DNA from: Pseudomonas sp. CCC3.1
GTDB lineage: Bacteria; Pseudomonadota; Gammaproteobacteria; Pseudomonadales; Pseudomonadaceae
Direction: 5' to 3'
Assembly (NCBI RefSeq): GCF_034347405.1
Contig: NZ_CP133778.1
Coordinates: forward strand, 868,001-932,000
DNA: 64,000 nt
Shown here in pieces: positions 34,353-42,245 of the stretch (positions are counted from its first letter, which is position 1; each line of letters opens with the position of its first letter). A model generated the notes under the pieces. The model saw only the letters and a program-made list of their open reading frames with translations. It had not been told where the DNA came from and made no database searches. The translations under genes were made by a program, and so were the position numbers.

Positions 34353-35318
34353 TCAGTCGATGGCAGGTTTTTCCGCCGCTAAACGATCCTCTTTTTCGCT
34401 CATTCGACGGAAGTACGTCGACAGCAGCGCGCCCGAGATGTTGTGCCACACGCTGAACAGCGCGCTGGGCACGGCCGCCAGCGGCGAAAAGTGTGCGCTG
34501 GCCAATGCGGCACCCAGCCCTGAGTTCTGCATGCCGACTTCCAGCGCCAGTGATTTGCGTTGCGCCAACGGCAGTTTGAACAGGCGCCCGGTAAAGTAGC
34601 CGAGCAAGTAGCCAAAGCTGTTATGCAGCATGACCACGGCCATGATCAGCAGGCCCGACTTGGCGATTTGTGCCTGGCTGGCAGCGACTACAGCGGCGAC
34701 GATAATCACAATGCTGATCACCGAAACCAGCGGCAGCACGTCGACCGCAAAACGGACCCGCGCGCCCAGCAGGCGCTGAGCCAAAACCCCGAGCACAATG
34801 GGTAGCAACACCACTTGCAGAATCGACCAGAACAACTCCATGAACGAAACCGGCAGCCAGGCTGAGGCCAGCAGCCAAATCAGGGCGGGCGTCAGCAACG
34901 GGGCGAGGAGGGTGGTGACGGCGGCAATGGCGACTGACAGCGCGAGATCGCCCCGGGCCAGCCAGGTCATGACATTAGACGAGGTGCCGCTTGGGCAGCA
35001 GCCAACCAAAATGACGCCGACAGCGATTTCGGGCGGCAAGTGAAACACTTGGCAGAGCAACCACGCCACGCCGGGCATGATCACGAAGTGGGCAACCACG
35101 CCCAGTGCGACGCGCCACGGGTGGCGAGCGACTTCGGCGAAGTCATCGAGTTTGAGGGTCAGGCCCATGCCGAACATCACCACACCCAGCAGGGGCACGA
35201 TGTAGCCTTTAAGGCCAACGAACCAGGCAGGCTCTAGAAACGCCAGCACGGCAAAAATCAGAACCCAATAAGCAAAGGTATTACCGACAAAGCGGCTTAA
35301 GGCAGCAAGTGCGCGCAT
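34353..35318 (-). CDS. Bile acid:sodium symporter family (BASS) transporter
   Basis: A 321-residue membrane protein with about ten helices. Family signatures are LLGVVMFGMGLTLKLDDF near residue 45 and VGCCPSGTSSNVMTWLARGD, the crossover region that binds sodium. Bacterial members carry organic acids or pantothenate precursors; the substrate is not known here. The ATG at 35318 has an AAGGAA ribosome site; the longer frame would read into a REP element and is rejected. Confidence 0.9.
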   Translation of the reverse strand: MRALAALSRFVGNTFAYWVLIFAVLAFLEPAWFVGLKGYIVPLLGVVMFGMGLTLKLDDFAEVARHPWRVALGVVAHFVIMPGVAWLLCQVFHLPPEIAVGVILVGCCPSGTSSNVMTWLARGDLALSVAIAAVTTLLAPLLTPALIWLLASAWLPVSFMELFWSILQVVLLPIVLGVLAQRLLGARVRFAVDVLPLVSVISIVIIVAAVVAASQAQIAKSGLLIMAVVMLHNSFGYLLGYFTGRLFKLPLAQRKSLALEVGMQNSGLGAALASAHFSPLAAVPSALFSVWHNISGALLSTYFRRMSEKEDRLAAEKPAID

Positions 35319-35360
35319 GGTGTTCCTTTTTATGGTTATGGTGTGTGGCAGGCGTGACAA

Positions 35361-35452
35361 CCGTGGGAGCCTGGCTTGCCAGCGATGAATCCACCTCGGT
35401 GTTTCAGATGTATCGAGGTGATGCAATCGCAGGCAAGCCCGCTCCCACAGCC
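35361..35452. repeat. REP palindrome, type B (GTGGGAGC)
   Basis: CCGTGGGAGCCTGGCTTGCC and GGCAAGCCCGCTCCCACAG are the arms, with a loop of about 50 bases. It lies between the BASS gene and rdgC. Confidence 0.8.
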
Positions 35453-35462
35453 GTTTTGAGGT

Positions 35463-36383
35463 TTAGATCCCCTGAGGAATCTCTTCTCCGCCCAGCGCTT
35501 CAAACAGCTGCGGCAAGAACTCGCCGAAGGTCAGCATCATTAATGTGAAGCTAGCGTCTTGTTGGCCCAGATCGTCGTCACCGCCGTTTTGCTCGGCTTC
35601 GTCTTGCAGCAGGTCTTCAAACTTCAGGCGCTTGACCACCAGCTTGTCGTCCAGCACGAACGACAGTTTGTCTTGCCAGGCCAGCGACAATTGAGTCACG
35701 ACTTTGCCAGTGCTCAGGTGCAGCTGGATTTCATCGCTGGTCAAGTCTTGGCGCTTGCAGCGGATAATCCCGCCATCTTCGTGGGTGTCGCGCAGCTCAC
35801 ACTCATCGAGCACAAAGAAATTGTCGGCCGCTTTTTGGGTTTTGACCCATTCGGTCATGACCGCACTCGGCGCAATTTTAACGGCCAGCGGGCGAACCGG
35901 CAGCGAACCGATCACTTCGCGCAAGGTGGACAGCAGGTCTTCGGCGCGTTTCGGGCTGGAGGCGTTAACCAGAATCAGGCCCTGCTTTGGCGCGATGGCG
36001 GCAAAGGTCGCCGAGCGACGAATAAAGGCACGTGGCAAGAAGGCTTGGATGATTTCATCCTTGAGTTGATCACGCTCCTTCTTATAGACCTTGCGCATTT
36101 GTTCGGCTTCGATCTCTTCGACCTTCTCCTTTAATGCATCGCGCACCACGCTCCCTGGCAGGATGCGTTCTTCTTTACGGGCGGCAATCAGCAGGAAGTC
36201 CTGGCTGGCGTGAACCAGCGGGGCGTCTTCACCTTTACCGAAAGGGGCGACGAAACCGTAGGTGGCTAATTCCTGGCTTGCACACGGGCGGGCCGGCTTG
36301 GTGGCCAGTGCCGTTTCCAGCACCTGCGCATCAAAAGGCAGATCTTGGGTCAGGCGATAGATAAGCAGGTTTTTGAACCACAT
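35463..36383 (-). CDS. rdgC: Recombination-associated protein RdgC
   Basis: A 306-residue ring-forming DNA-binding protein that modulates RecA. The N-terminus MWFKNLLIYRLTQDLPFD is the classic RdgC start, which fixes the ATG at 36383 against a longer frame. YGFVAPFGKGEDAPLVH and VLPGSVVRDALKEKVEEIE are family segments. It is a single gene on the minus strand, divergent from the tRNA cluster. Confidence 0.95.
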   Translation of the reverse strand: MWFKNLLIYRLTQDLPFDAQVLETALATKPARPCASQELATYGFVAPFGKGEDAPLVHASQDFLLIAARKEERILPGSVVRDALKEKVEEIEAEQMRKVYKKERDQLKDEIIQAFLPRAFIRRSATFAAIAPKQGLILVNASSPKRAEDLLSTLREVIGSLPVRPLAVKIAPSAVMTEWVKTQKAADNFFVLDECELRDTHEDGGIIRCKRQDLTSDEIQLHLSTGKVVTQLSLAWQDKLSFVLDDKLVVKRLKFEDLLQDEAEQNGGDDDLGQQDASFTLMMLTFGEFLPQLFEALGGEEIPQGI

Positions 36384-36493
36384 GGGGTGAATCACTCCTT
36401 TATACAAAGACGGCATTATTCGCTTGATAGCCTTAATAGGCCAACCCTGCGCTAAGCCTTTGTCGTGCATAAGAAAATTATTTTAAAAAGTGC

Positions 36494-36522
36494 TTGCCAG
36501 ACTATAGGTCGCTCCGTAGAAT
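36494..36522 (+). promoter_or_regulatory. Strong sigma-70 promoter of the first tRNA pair
   Basis: TTGCCA (36494-36499) and TAGAAT (36517-36522) are 17 bases apart and followed by a GC-rich discriminator (GCGCGCC) typical of stringently controlled stable RNA promoters. Confidence 0.75.
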
Positions 36523-36544
36523 GCGCGCCACACCGAGAGTGAAA

Positions 36545-36620
36545 GGGTGATTAGCTCAGCTGGGAGAGCATCTGCCTTACAAGCAGAGGGTCGGCGGTTC
36601 GATCCCGTCATCACCCACCA
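36545..36620 (+). tRNA. tRNA-Val (TAC), copy 1
   Basis: A 76-base cloverleaf with a seven-base acceptor stem GGGTGAT/ATCACCC, loop CTTACAA giving anticodon TAC, a GGTTCGATCC T-arm and an encoded CCA end. Confidence 0.97.
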
Positions 36621-36639
36621 TTCGCTCACAGTGTTACGC

Positions 36640-36716
36640 GCAGCGGTAGTTCAGTCGGTTAGAATACCGGCCTGTCACGCCGGGGGTCGCGGGTTCGAGT
36701 CCCGTCCGCTGCGCCA
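36640..36716 (+). tRNA. tRNA-Asp (GTC), copy 1
   Basis: A 77-base cloverleaf with acceptor GCAGCGG/CCGCTGC, anticodon loop CTGTCAC (GTC), T-arm GGGTTCGAGTCCC and encoded CCA. It is 19 bases after tRNA-Val and surely on the same transcript. Confidence 0.97.
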
Positions 36717-36754
36717 TATTTTTACCACAAGCCCCTTGAACGCTTGTGGTTAGG

Positions 36755-36776
36755 GGAAGTCCGCTGAATGCGGGCT
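36755..36776 (+). terminator. Possible terminator after the first tRNA pair
   Basis: AGTCCGCTGAATGCGGGCTTTTT forms a short stem (CCGC/GCGG) followed by T residues. It is weak. Confidence 0.45.
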
Positions 36777-36936
36777 TTTTCTTGAAAGGCTTCGGTTCTA
36801 CAGTTCGCTGTTGAATCAAAGGTGCAGGGCGTTGGAAACGGTAGTTTTTAAACGGTTTTGAAAAAAACTTGAATAAAAACAACCACTTACACAAAAAGTG
36901 TGAGAGAATGCGCCCCGCAACGAGAGTGAAGTGAAA
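36777..36936. other. Spacer between the two tRNA pairs
   Basis: No gene. A possible -10 GAGAAT at 36904-36909 is followed by GCGCCCCGCAACGAGAGTGAA, similar to the sequence after the first promoter, so the second pair may have its own but weaker promoter. Confidence 0.4.
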
Positions 36937-37012
36937 GGGTGATTAGCTCAGCTGGGAGAGCATCTGCCTTACAAGCAGAGGGTCGGCGGTTCGATCCCGT
37001 CATCACCCACCA
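36937..37012 (+). tRNA. tRNA-Val (TAC), copy 2
   Basis: It is identical in sequence to copy 1 at 36545-36620. Confidence 0.97.
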
Positions 37013-37031
37013 TTCGCTTTCAGTGTTACGC

Positions 37032-37108
37032 GCAGCGGTAGTTCAGTCGGTTAGAATACCGGCCTGTCACGCCGGGGGTCGCGGGTTCGAGTCCCGTCCG
37101 CTGCGCCA
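37032..37108 (+). tRNA. tRNA-Asp (GTC), copy 2
   Basis: It is identical in sequence to copy 1 at 36640-36716, with the same 19-base spacing from its tRNA-Val. Confidence 0.97.
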
Positions 37109-37146
37109 TATTTGAGTCATAAGCCCCTTGAACGCTTGTGACACGC

Positions 37147-37176
37147 AAAAAAGCCTGCCTTGTGCAGGCTTTTTTG
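37147..37176 (+). terminator. Terminator after the second tRNA pair
   Basis: AAAAAAGCCTGC and GCAGGCTTTTTT form a clear stem with T-run, 39 bases after the tRNA. Confidence 0.9.
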
Positions 37177-37197
37177 TGCGCGTGTGTTTTATATGGC

Positions 37198-37266
37198 CTG
37201 AAGGGGCGGGCTTGTCTCGCGATCTTTTGAGCTTTAAAAGATCGCGAGGCAAGCTCGCTCCTACAG
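37198..37266. repeat. REP palindrome, type A
   Basis: Its left arm is slightly diverged (GGGGCGGGCTTGTCTCGCGATC) and its right arm intact (GATCGCGAGGCAAGCTCGCTCCTACAG). It lies between the tRNA terminator and the convergent TonB receptor gene. Confidence 0.9.
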
Positions 37267-37284
37267 GTTTACTGCATAGGCGCT

Positions 37285-39702
37285 TTAGAAATCCCAGCGC
37301 GTGCTGACCATGACGTTGCGCGGATCACCGTAGTACGACGAGTTGTAGAACCCGATGTTGGTGTAATACGACTTGTCGAATACGTTGTTCAGGTTGACCG
37401 TGCCCGACAGGTTTTTCGTGAACTGGTAGCGAGCCATCAGGTCCACCAGCCAGTACGGATCCTGAGAAAACTTCTCCACGGTGCCGCCCTTGTTCCAGTT
37501 GGTCAGCATCTGCCAGCCCGTGCCCTGCCAGCGCACGCCACCGCCCAGGGTGAGTTTGTCCAGAGGACCGGTCAGCTTGTAGCTGGTGTACAGGTTGATC
37601 TGATCTTCGGGTTCCCACGTCGAGACTTTCTTGCCGCCTTGTTCGCGGCTGACCTTGTGCGTGTAGCCCGCTTGCAACTGCCAGCCGGGCATCAGTTCGC
37701 CAGAAACTTCTGCTTCGTAACCCTTGGTCGTGGCCTTGATGCCTTTGTAGGCGTACTCGATGTCCGGGTTGGTCGGGTTGGCGTTGTAGGCCGTGTCTTC
37801 TTCGGGGCGGTTGTCCTGGTGCACTTCGAAGTACGCGAGGCTTGAATTCAGGCGTCCGTCAAAAAACTCGCCTTTCAAGCCGATTTCATAGTTGGTGCCC
37901 TCATCGGGCTCAAGCATTTTATTGTCGCGGTTGCGGTAGTACGACTGCGGCAGAAAAATCTCTGTGTAGCTGGCGTAGGCCGAGATGTTTTCGTTGATGT
38001 CGTAGAGGATCCCGGCATAAGGCAGCACCTTGCCGGTGTCTTTGGCCTGGCTGGTGCCGGTGAGGGTGTAGTCGGCCACGCGGGTACCGAGCATCAGCGT
38101 CAGGTCATCGGTCAGGCTGAAACGCCCGGTGATGTAGGTACCCGTCTGACGGGTGGTTTCGTCGTTTCGCGAGGTGACATTGCCCCAGTCCGGCTCATAA
38201 GCATCGCCTTTCCAGTTGTAGTAGTCGTACTGGCTTTTAAACTGGATGGCACTGGTGTAGTCGTTGCCGGTCCAGTGCGAGCGCGACACCGAGCCGCCCA
38301 CCACCAACTCATGCTCACGGCCCAGAAACTCGAACGGGCCGGTGGCGTACAGGTCTCCACTGTCGCTGACGTATTCGCCGGTGTACTTGCGCGCCAGCAG
38401 CCGTGCTTCGCCGGTGTCCACGTTGGGGAAGAGCAAGGCGCCAAGTGGGGCGTTGTAGCCGTTGATCTGGTGGTTGTACTGGGCTTTAGCGACCCAGCCG
38501 TTGTCAAAGCTGTGTTCCAGAGTGGCGAACGCGGTGCGCGTGTATTGTTTCCAACTGCTCCACTTGGCGCCGTTGTTGAACGAGCGCGGGGTGCTGATGC
38601 GCTCGCCTGCGGAGTTGAACAATGAGGCGCTGCCCGACCAACTGGAACCTTTAGGGTTGTTGTCCTGATAATCGGCGCCGAGGGTCAGCAGGGTGTCCGG
38701 GTCCAGGTCGATCTCAAGAATCCCGTAGTAGACCTCACTGTCGCGCGTGTAGTGATCCATGAACGAGTGCTTGTCTTGATAGGCTGCAACCGCCCGGCCG
38801 CGCACATTGCCGCTCTCGGTTAATGGCCCGCTGACATCGATTTCGGAGCGGTAGTTGTCCCACGATCCTGCGCCCACATCGACGTGGGCCTTGAACTCGC
38901 TGGTGGGTTTTTTGCGCACCATGTTGATCGTGCCACCGGGGCCGCCTGCGCCGGTGAGCAAGCCGGTTGCACCCTTGAGAATCTCAACCCGGTCGTAAAT
39001 CGCAGTGTCGGTGAGGGTGTGCCCGGCGGAATATTGCGGATCTTGCAGGATCGGGATGCCATCGTACTGGAAGTTCTTGATCGCAAAGCCGCGCGAGTAA
39101 TAGCTGGTGCGGTCGCTGTCATAGGTGGCCACCGTGATGCCGGGGGTGTGGCGCATCACGTCATCAATCGAGGTGAGACCGAAATCATCCATCGCCTGGC
39201 GCGTGACCACCGATATCGACTGCGGCGTTTCGCGCGGTGTGAGCACCATGCGCGTAGCGGTGGCGATGCTGCCGGGCGTGTAGGAACCCGAGCCTTCGGT
39301 GATGGTGCCCAATTGGTTGGCGCTGACCTGGGTGGCGCCCAGCTCCAGCGCGTCGCCGGTGGGCATAGCGTCGAGCATGTAGCCGTTGGCGCTTTTGACC
39401 ACGGTATATCCGCTGCCGCGCAGCAGGGTTTCGAACCCGCTTTGCTCGTTATAGACCCCATGCAGACCGGGCGTAGTCATGCCGTCCAGGTTATGCGATT
39501 GAAAAATAATCGCCACGCCTGCCTGCTGTGCAAAACGATTCAAGGCGCTGCTCAGCGACCCGGCAGGGATGTCGTAGGTCTGCACGGACGTCTGCGCCTG
39601 CGCAACAGAAGTGCCCAGCACGCCTGCCGCCGAGGCTGCCGCCAAGTGAATGGCCAGGGTTAACGGCTTAAAACGCCCGCGTTGATTGGAAGAGGTCAGC
39701 AT
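37285..39702 (-). CDS. TonB-dependent siderophore receptor with signalling domain
   Basis: An 805-residue outer membrane receptor. A signal peptide ends near AQAQ; the secretin/TonB short N-terminal (STN) signalling domain follows at about 45-100 (YDIPAGSLSSALNRFAQQAG), then the plug (about 145-250, TRMVLTPRETPQSISVVTRQAMDDF and GPGGTINMVRKKP), then a 22-strand barrel ending in WDF. The STN domain means that binding of the ferric siderophore signals through the FecR-like protein to the FecI-like sigma factor encoded next to it. Confidence 0.94.
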   Translation of the reverse strand: MLTSSNQRGRFKPLTLAIHLAAASAAGVLGTSVAQAQTSVQTYDIPAGSLSSALNRFAQQAGVAIIFQSHNLDGMTTPGLHGVYNEQSGFETLLRGSGYTVVKSANGYMLDAMPTGDALELGATQVSANQLGTITEGSGSYTPGSIATATRMVLTPRETPQSISVVTRQAMDDFGLTSIDDVMRHTPGITVATYDSDRTSYYSRGFAIKNFQYDGIPILQDPQYSAGHTLTDTAIYDRVEILKGATGLLTGAGGPGGTINMVRKKPTSEFKAHVDVGAGSWDNYRSEIDVSGPLTESGNVRGRAVAAYQDKHSFMDHYTRDSEVYYGILEIDLDPDTLLTLGADYQDNNPKGSSWSGSASLFNSAGERISTPRSFNNGAKWSSWKQYTRTAFATLEHSFDNGWVAKAQYNHQINGYNAPLGALLFPNVDTGEARLLARKYTGEYVSDSGDLYATGPFEFLGREHELVVGGSVSRSHWTGNDYTSAIQFKSQYDYYNWKGDAYEPDWGNVTSRNDETTRQTGTYITGRFSLTDDLTLMLGTRVADYTLTGTSQAKDTGKVLPYAGILYDINENISAYASYTEIFLPQSYYRNRDNKMLEPDEGTNYEIGLKGEFFDGRLNSSLAYFEVHQDNRPEEDTAYNANPTNPDIEYAYKGIKATTKGYEAEVSGELMPGWQLQAGYTHKVSREQGGKKVSTWEPEDQINLYTSYKLTGPLDKLTLGGGVRWQGTGWQMLTNWNKGGTVEKFSQDPYWLVDLMARYQFTKNLSGTVNLNNVFDKSYYTNIGFYNSSYYGDPRNVMVSTRWDF

Positions 39703-39778
39703 GGAGAACGCAATCCTTTATGGGTCTGTATACCTTCCTTGACGGGCGACTCGGAAAAAGCGGAACGAATGCGAATTA

Positions 39779-40765
39779 TTATTTTTTAGATGCCTGCGTC
39801 TGGCTGATCACAATCAGCCACGGCGTGTAGGTCTTGAGGGTGAGCGGCAGGGTTTGCGCGATCAATTGCAGCGCCCGATCCGTGTCGTCCAGCGGCAAGA
39901 CGGCAGACACGCGCAAGCCATCCAGTGCCTCGCGATCAAACTGGATATGGCCGCGACGATGGCGGGAAATTTCATCGAGAACTTGCGTTAATGGCTGGTT
40001 TTCCACCACCAACTGATGACGGCGCCAGGCGTCATTGATGCTGGCGGGGTCAATACTGTCTGTCAGCTTCACGGTGTCGCGGCTGATCAGTGCGCGCGAA
40101 CCGGCATCGACTTCGAGGGTTTGTTGCTCGTTGGCACTCTGTGCTGCCACGCGTGACTGCAACATGCTCAGCACCGTGGTGTCTGCCTGGCGCTTGACCA
40201 CGAACCGGGTGCCCAGGGCGCGCATCCTGCCTTGCTCGGTCTGCACGATAAAAGGGCGGGCGCTGTCATGTGCTACGTCGACCAGTACTTCGCCCTGAAG
40301 CAATTCGATCCGGCGCTCTGCGCTGTTGAAGTGCACATTGACGGCGCTGGTACCGCTGAGGGTAATGGTGGAATTGTCGGCCAGATGCAGGGTCTTCCAG
40401 TCGTTGGGGCCGGTGCTGATGTCGGCCAGCCAGCGTTCTGGATAATGGCTTTTCAGTGTCAATGTGACAGGCAAGGCCAGGCAGCCGGCAATCAGCAGGG
40501 CGCGCAGCAACGGCTTGCGTTGTGTGACCGGCTTGCGCCCGCTGAAGGCCGCATTCAGTGCCGCCTTGGCCGGGGCTGACTGCTCGCGCAACGATTGCAG
40601 GCGGCTGATCGCGTCTTGCATGCGCAGCGCGGCCGCTGCGTGTTGCGGGCTTTGTTGTTTCCAGTGCTCGAATTCAAGGCGCGCCGCGTCGCTGAAGCCC
40701 TCTTCGTGCAGACGCAGCATCCATTCGGCTGCTTGTTCATCAATGGTCTGGCGTGCGGCTGGCAT
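39779..40765 (-). CDS. FecR family anti-sigma regulator
   Basis: A 328-residue inner membrane protein. The N-terminal cytoplasmic part (DEQAAEWMLRLHEEGFSDAARLEFEHW, about 8-35) is the DUF4880/anti-sigma segment; a membrane helix lies near 90-107; the periplasmic FecR domain follows (LADNSTITLSGTSAVNVHF). It relays the receptor signal to the sigma factor. Its ATG shares one base with the stop of the sigma gene (TGATG), so the two are translationally coupled. Confidence 0.93.
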   Translation of the reverse strand: MPAARQTIDEQAAEWMLRLHEEGFSDAARLEFEHWKQQSPQHAAAALRMQDAISRLQSLREQSAPAKAALNAAFSGRKPVTQRKPLLRALLIAGCLALPVTLTLKSHYPERWLADISTGPNDWKTLHLADNSTITLSGTSAVNVHFNSAERRIELLQGEVLVDVAHDSARPFIVQTEQGRMRALGTRFVVKRQADTTVLSMLQSRVAAQSANEQQTLEVDAGSRALISRDTVKLTDSIDPASINDAWRRHQLVVENQPLTQVLDEISRHRRGHIQFDREALDGLRVSAVLPLDDTDRALQLIAQTLPLTLKTYTPWLIVISQTQASKK

Positions 40766-41283
40766 CAGGTGTCCAGGCTGTGGCTGCAATGCAGCAGGGC
40801 CTGGATCAGGTACTTGCGCACTGTGCGATCAGATAACCCCAAGTGGCGGGCGATTTCGCTCTGCGTCAGGCCGTCCAGGTAATACAGCACAAAGGCCTGG
40901 CGGACGTTGTCGTGCATGCCTTCGAGCATAAACGCGATGTGTTCCAGGGCTTGCAGGGTGGTGAGGATCTGCTCGGGTGATTGAAAGCCTTCGAGCGCTT
41001 CGGTGGTCAGGGCCAGCTCTTGCAGGTAGGCGTTTTCGATCTGCTTGCGCCGCACCTGATCGATGATCAGCCGACGAGCGGTGGTGCTCAAAAATGCTCG
41101 GGGTTCGCGCAGAGTAGCAACCGACTCGCGGGCATTGAGGATTCGGGCGAAGGTGTCCTGGGCCAGGTCGGCAGCATTGTGCGCGCAACCGAGTTTTCTG
41201 CGCAGCCAGCCAAACAGCCAGCCGTGGTGCTCGCAGTACAGGTCAGAAATCGCGGTCTGGAACGGAGGCTCACCCGAAGACAT
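40765..41283 (-). CDS. FecI-like ECF sigma factor
   Basis: A 172-residue extracytoplasmic function sigma factor. Region 2 is at about 10-75 (DLAQDTFARILNARES), and region 4 at about 110-165 with the helix-turn-helix LDGLTQSEIARHLGLSDRTVRKYL. It is expected to drive the receptor gene downstream of fecR. A Fur-like box lies 24-41 bases upstream, so iron starvation should induce it. Confidence 0.94.
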   Translation of the reverse strand: MSSGEPPFQTAISDLYCEHHGWLFGWLRRKLGCAHNAADLAQDTFARILNARESVATLREPRAFLSTTARRLIIDQVRRKQIENAYLQELALTTEALEGFQSPEQILTTLQALEHIAFMLEGMHDNVRQAFVLYYLDGLTQSEIARHLGLSDRTVRKYLIQALLHCSHSLDT

Positions 41284-41306
41284 AAAATGTTGCTCAAACG
41301 TTATTG

Positions 41307-41324
41307 AGAATTATTGCTAATTCT
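41307..41324 (-). promoter_or_regulatory. Fur-like box before the ECF sigma gene
   Basis: AGAATTA-TTGC-TAATTCT is a perfect 7-bp inverted repeat inside GAGAATTATTGCTAATTCT, close to the Fur consensus. Repression by Fe-Fur is inferred. Confidence 0.65.
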
Positions 41325-41362
41325 GATCATAAGTTTGAGCTAAACGCAAGCGGGCGAAACAA

Positions 41363-41431
41363 CTGTAGGAGCGAGCTTGTCTCGCGATCTTTTGATCTTT
41401 AAAAGATCGCGAGGCAAGCTCGCTCCTGCAG
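41363..41431. repeat. REP palindrome, type A
   Basis: CTGTAGGAGCGAGCTTGTCTC and its inverted partner ending CGCTCCTGCAG, one base off the perfect arm. It lies between the sigma gene and cysH. Confidence 0.9.
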
Positions 41432-41441
41432 GGTGTGGTGT

Positions 41442-42176
41442 TTAGTGCTTGGCGATCAAATTACCGGCATGCAGCCCGCATTCTTTTTGCGTGGCTTCTT
41501 CCCACCACCAGCGGCCTTCGCGCTCGTGCTGGTTGGGCAGTACCGGACGGGTGCAGGGCTCGCAGCCGATGCTGATAAAGCCGCGCTCGTGCAGGCTGTT
41601 GTACGGCAATTCCAGCATGCGGATGTAACCCCACACTTCCTCGCTGGTCATTTGCGCCAGCGGGTTGAACTTGTACAGCGCTCGCTCTGGCGTCGAGAAC
41701 GCGCCGTCCAGTTCCAGTGCTGCGACCTGACTGCGCGTGCCAGGGCTTTGGTCGCGGCGCTGGCCAGTCGCCCATGCCCGTACAGTCGACAACTTGCGGC
41801 GCAGAGGCTCGATTTTACGCACGCCGCAGCACTCGCCATGGCCGTCTTTGTAAAAGCTGAACAAGCCTTTTTCTTTGACGAACGGTTCAAGTTTGCTTTG
41901 GTCTGGCGAGATCAGCTCGATCTGGATCTTGTAGTGATCGCGCACTTGCTCAATAAAACGGTAGGTCTCGGGGTGCAGACGCCCGGTGTCCAGGCTGAAC
42001 ACTTTGACGTTTTTGTTGAGCTTCCAGGCCATGTCCACCAGCACCACATCTTCGGCGCCGCTGAACGAGATCCAGAGTTCGTCGCCAAAATGTTCAAAGG
42101 CGAGTTTGAGAATGTCTTGCGGGGATTTGCTGGCGTATGTCGCGGCGGTTTCGGCGACGTCGAACGGATGGCTCAT
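41442..42176 (-). CDS. cysH: Adenosine 5'-phosphosulfate reductase
   Basis: A 244-residue thiol-dependent reductase that makes sulfite from activated sulfate. ISFSGAEDVVLVDMA (about 37-50) is the PP-loop. Cys116-Cys117 (GECCGVRK) and Cys205/Cys208 (GCEPCTR) are the ligands of a [4Fe-4S] cluster, which marks it as the APS-using (plant/Pseudomonas) type and not the PAPS enzyme. Catalytic Cys233 is in KECGLH. It is a single gene. Confidence 0.95.
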   Translation of the reverse strand: MSHPFDVAETAATYASKSPQDILKLAFEHFGDELWISFSGAEDVVLVDMAWKLNKNVKVFSLDTGRLHPETYRFIEQVRDHYKIQIELISPDQSKLEPFVKEKGLFSFYKDGHGECCGVRKIEPLRRKLSTVRAWATGQRRDQSPGTRSQVAALELDGAFSTPERALYKFNPLAQMTSEEVWGYIRMLELPYNSLHERGFISIGCEPCTRPVLPNQHEREGRWWWEEATQKECGLHAGNLIAKH

Positions 42177-42245
42177 CAGGCGGCTTCCTACAGTAAATGG
42201 CGCTTGGCGCTCTCTAGTGGGGCGGATGGTAGCAAAAACCGCGAG

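Noticed and set aside
36545..37108. tRNA cluster as part of an rRNA operon or an integrated island
   Set aside because: No rRNA sequence and no integrase or attachment duplication are seen; flanks are ordinary core genes.
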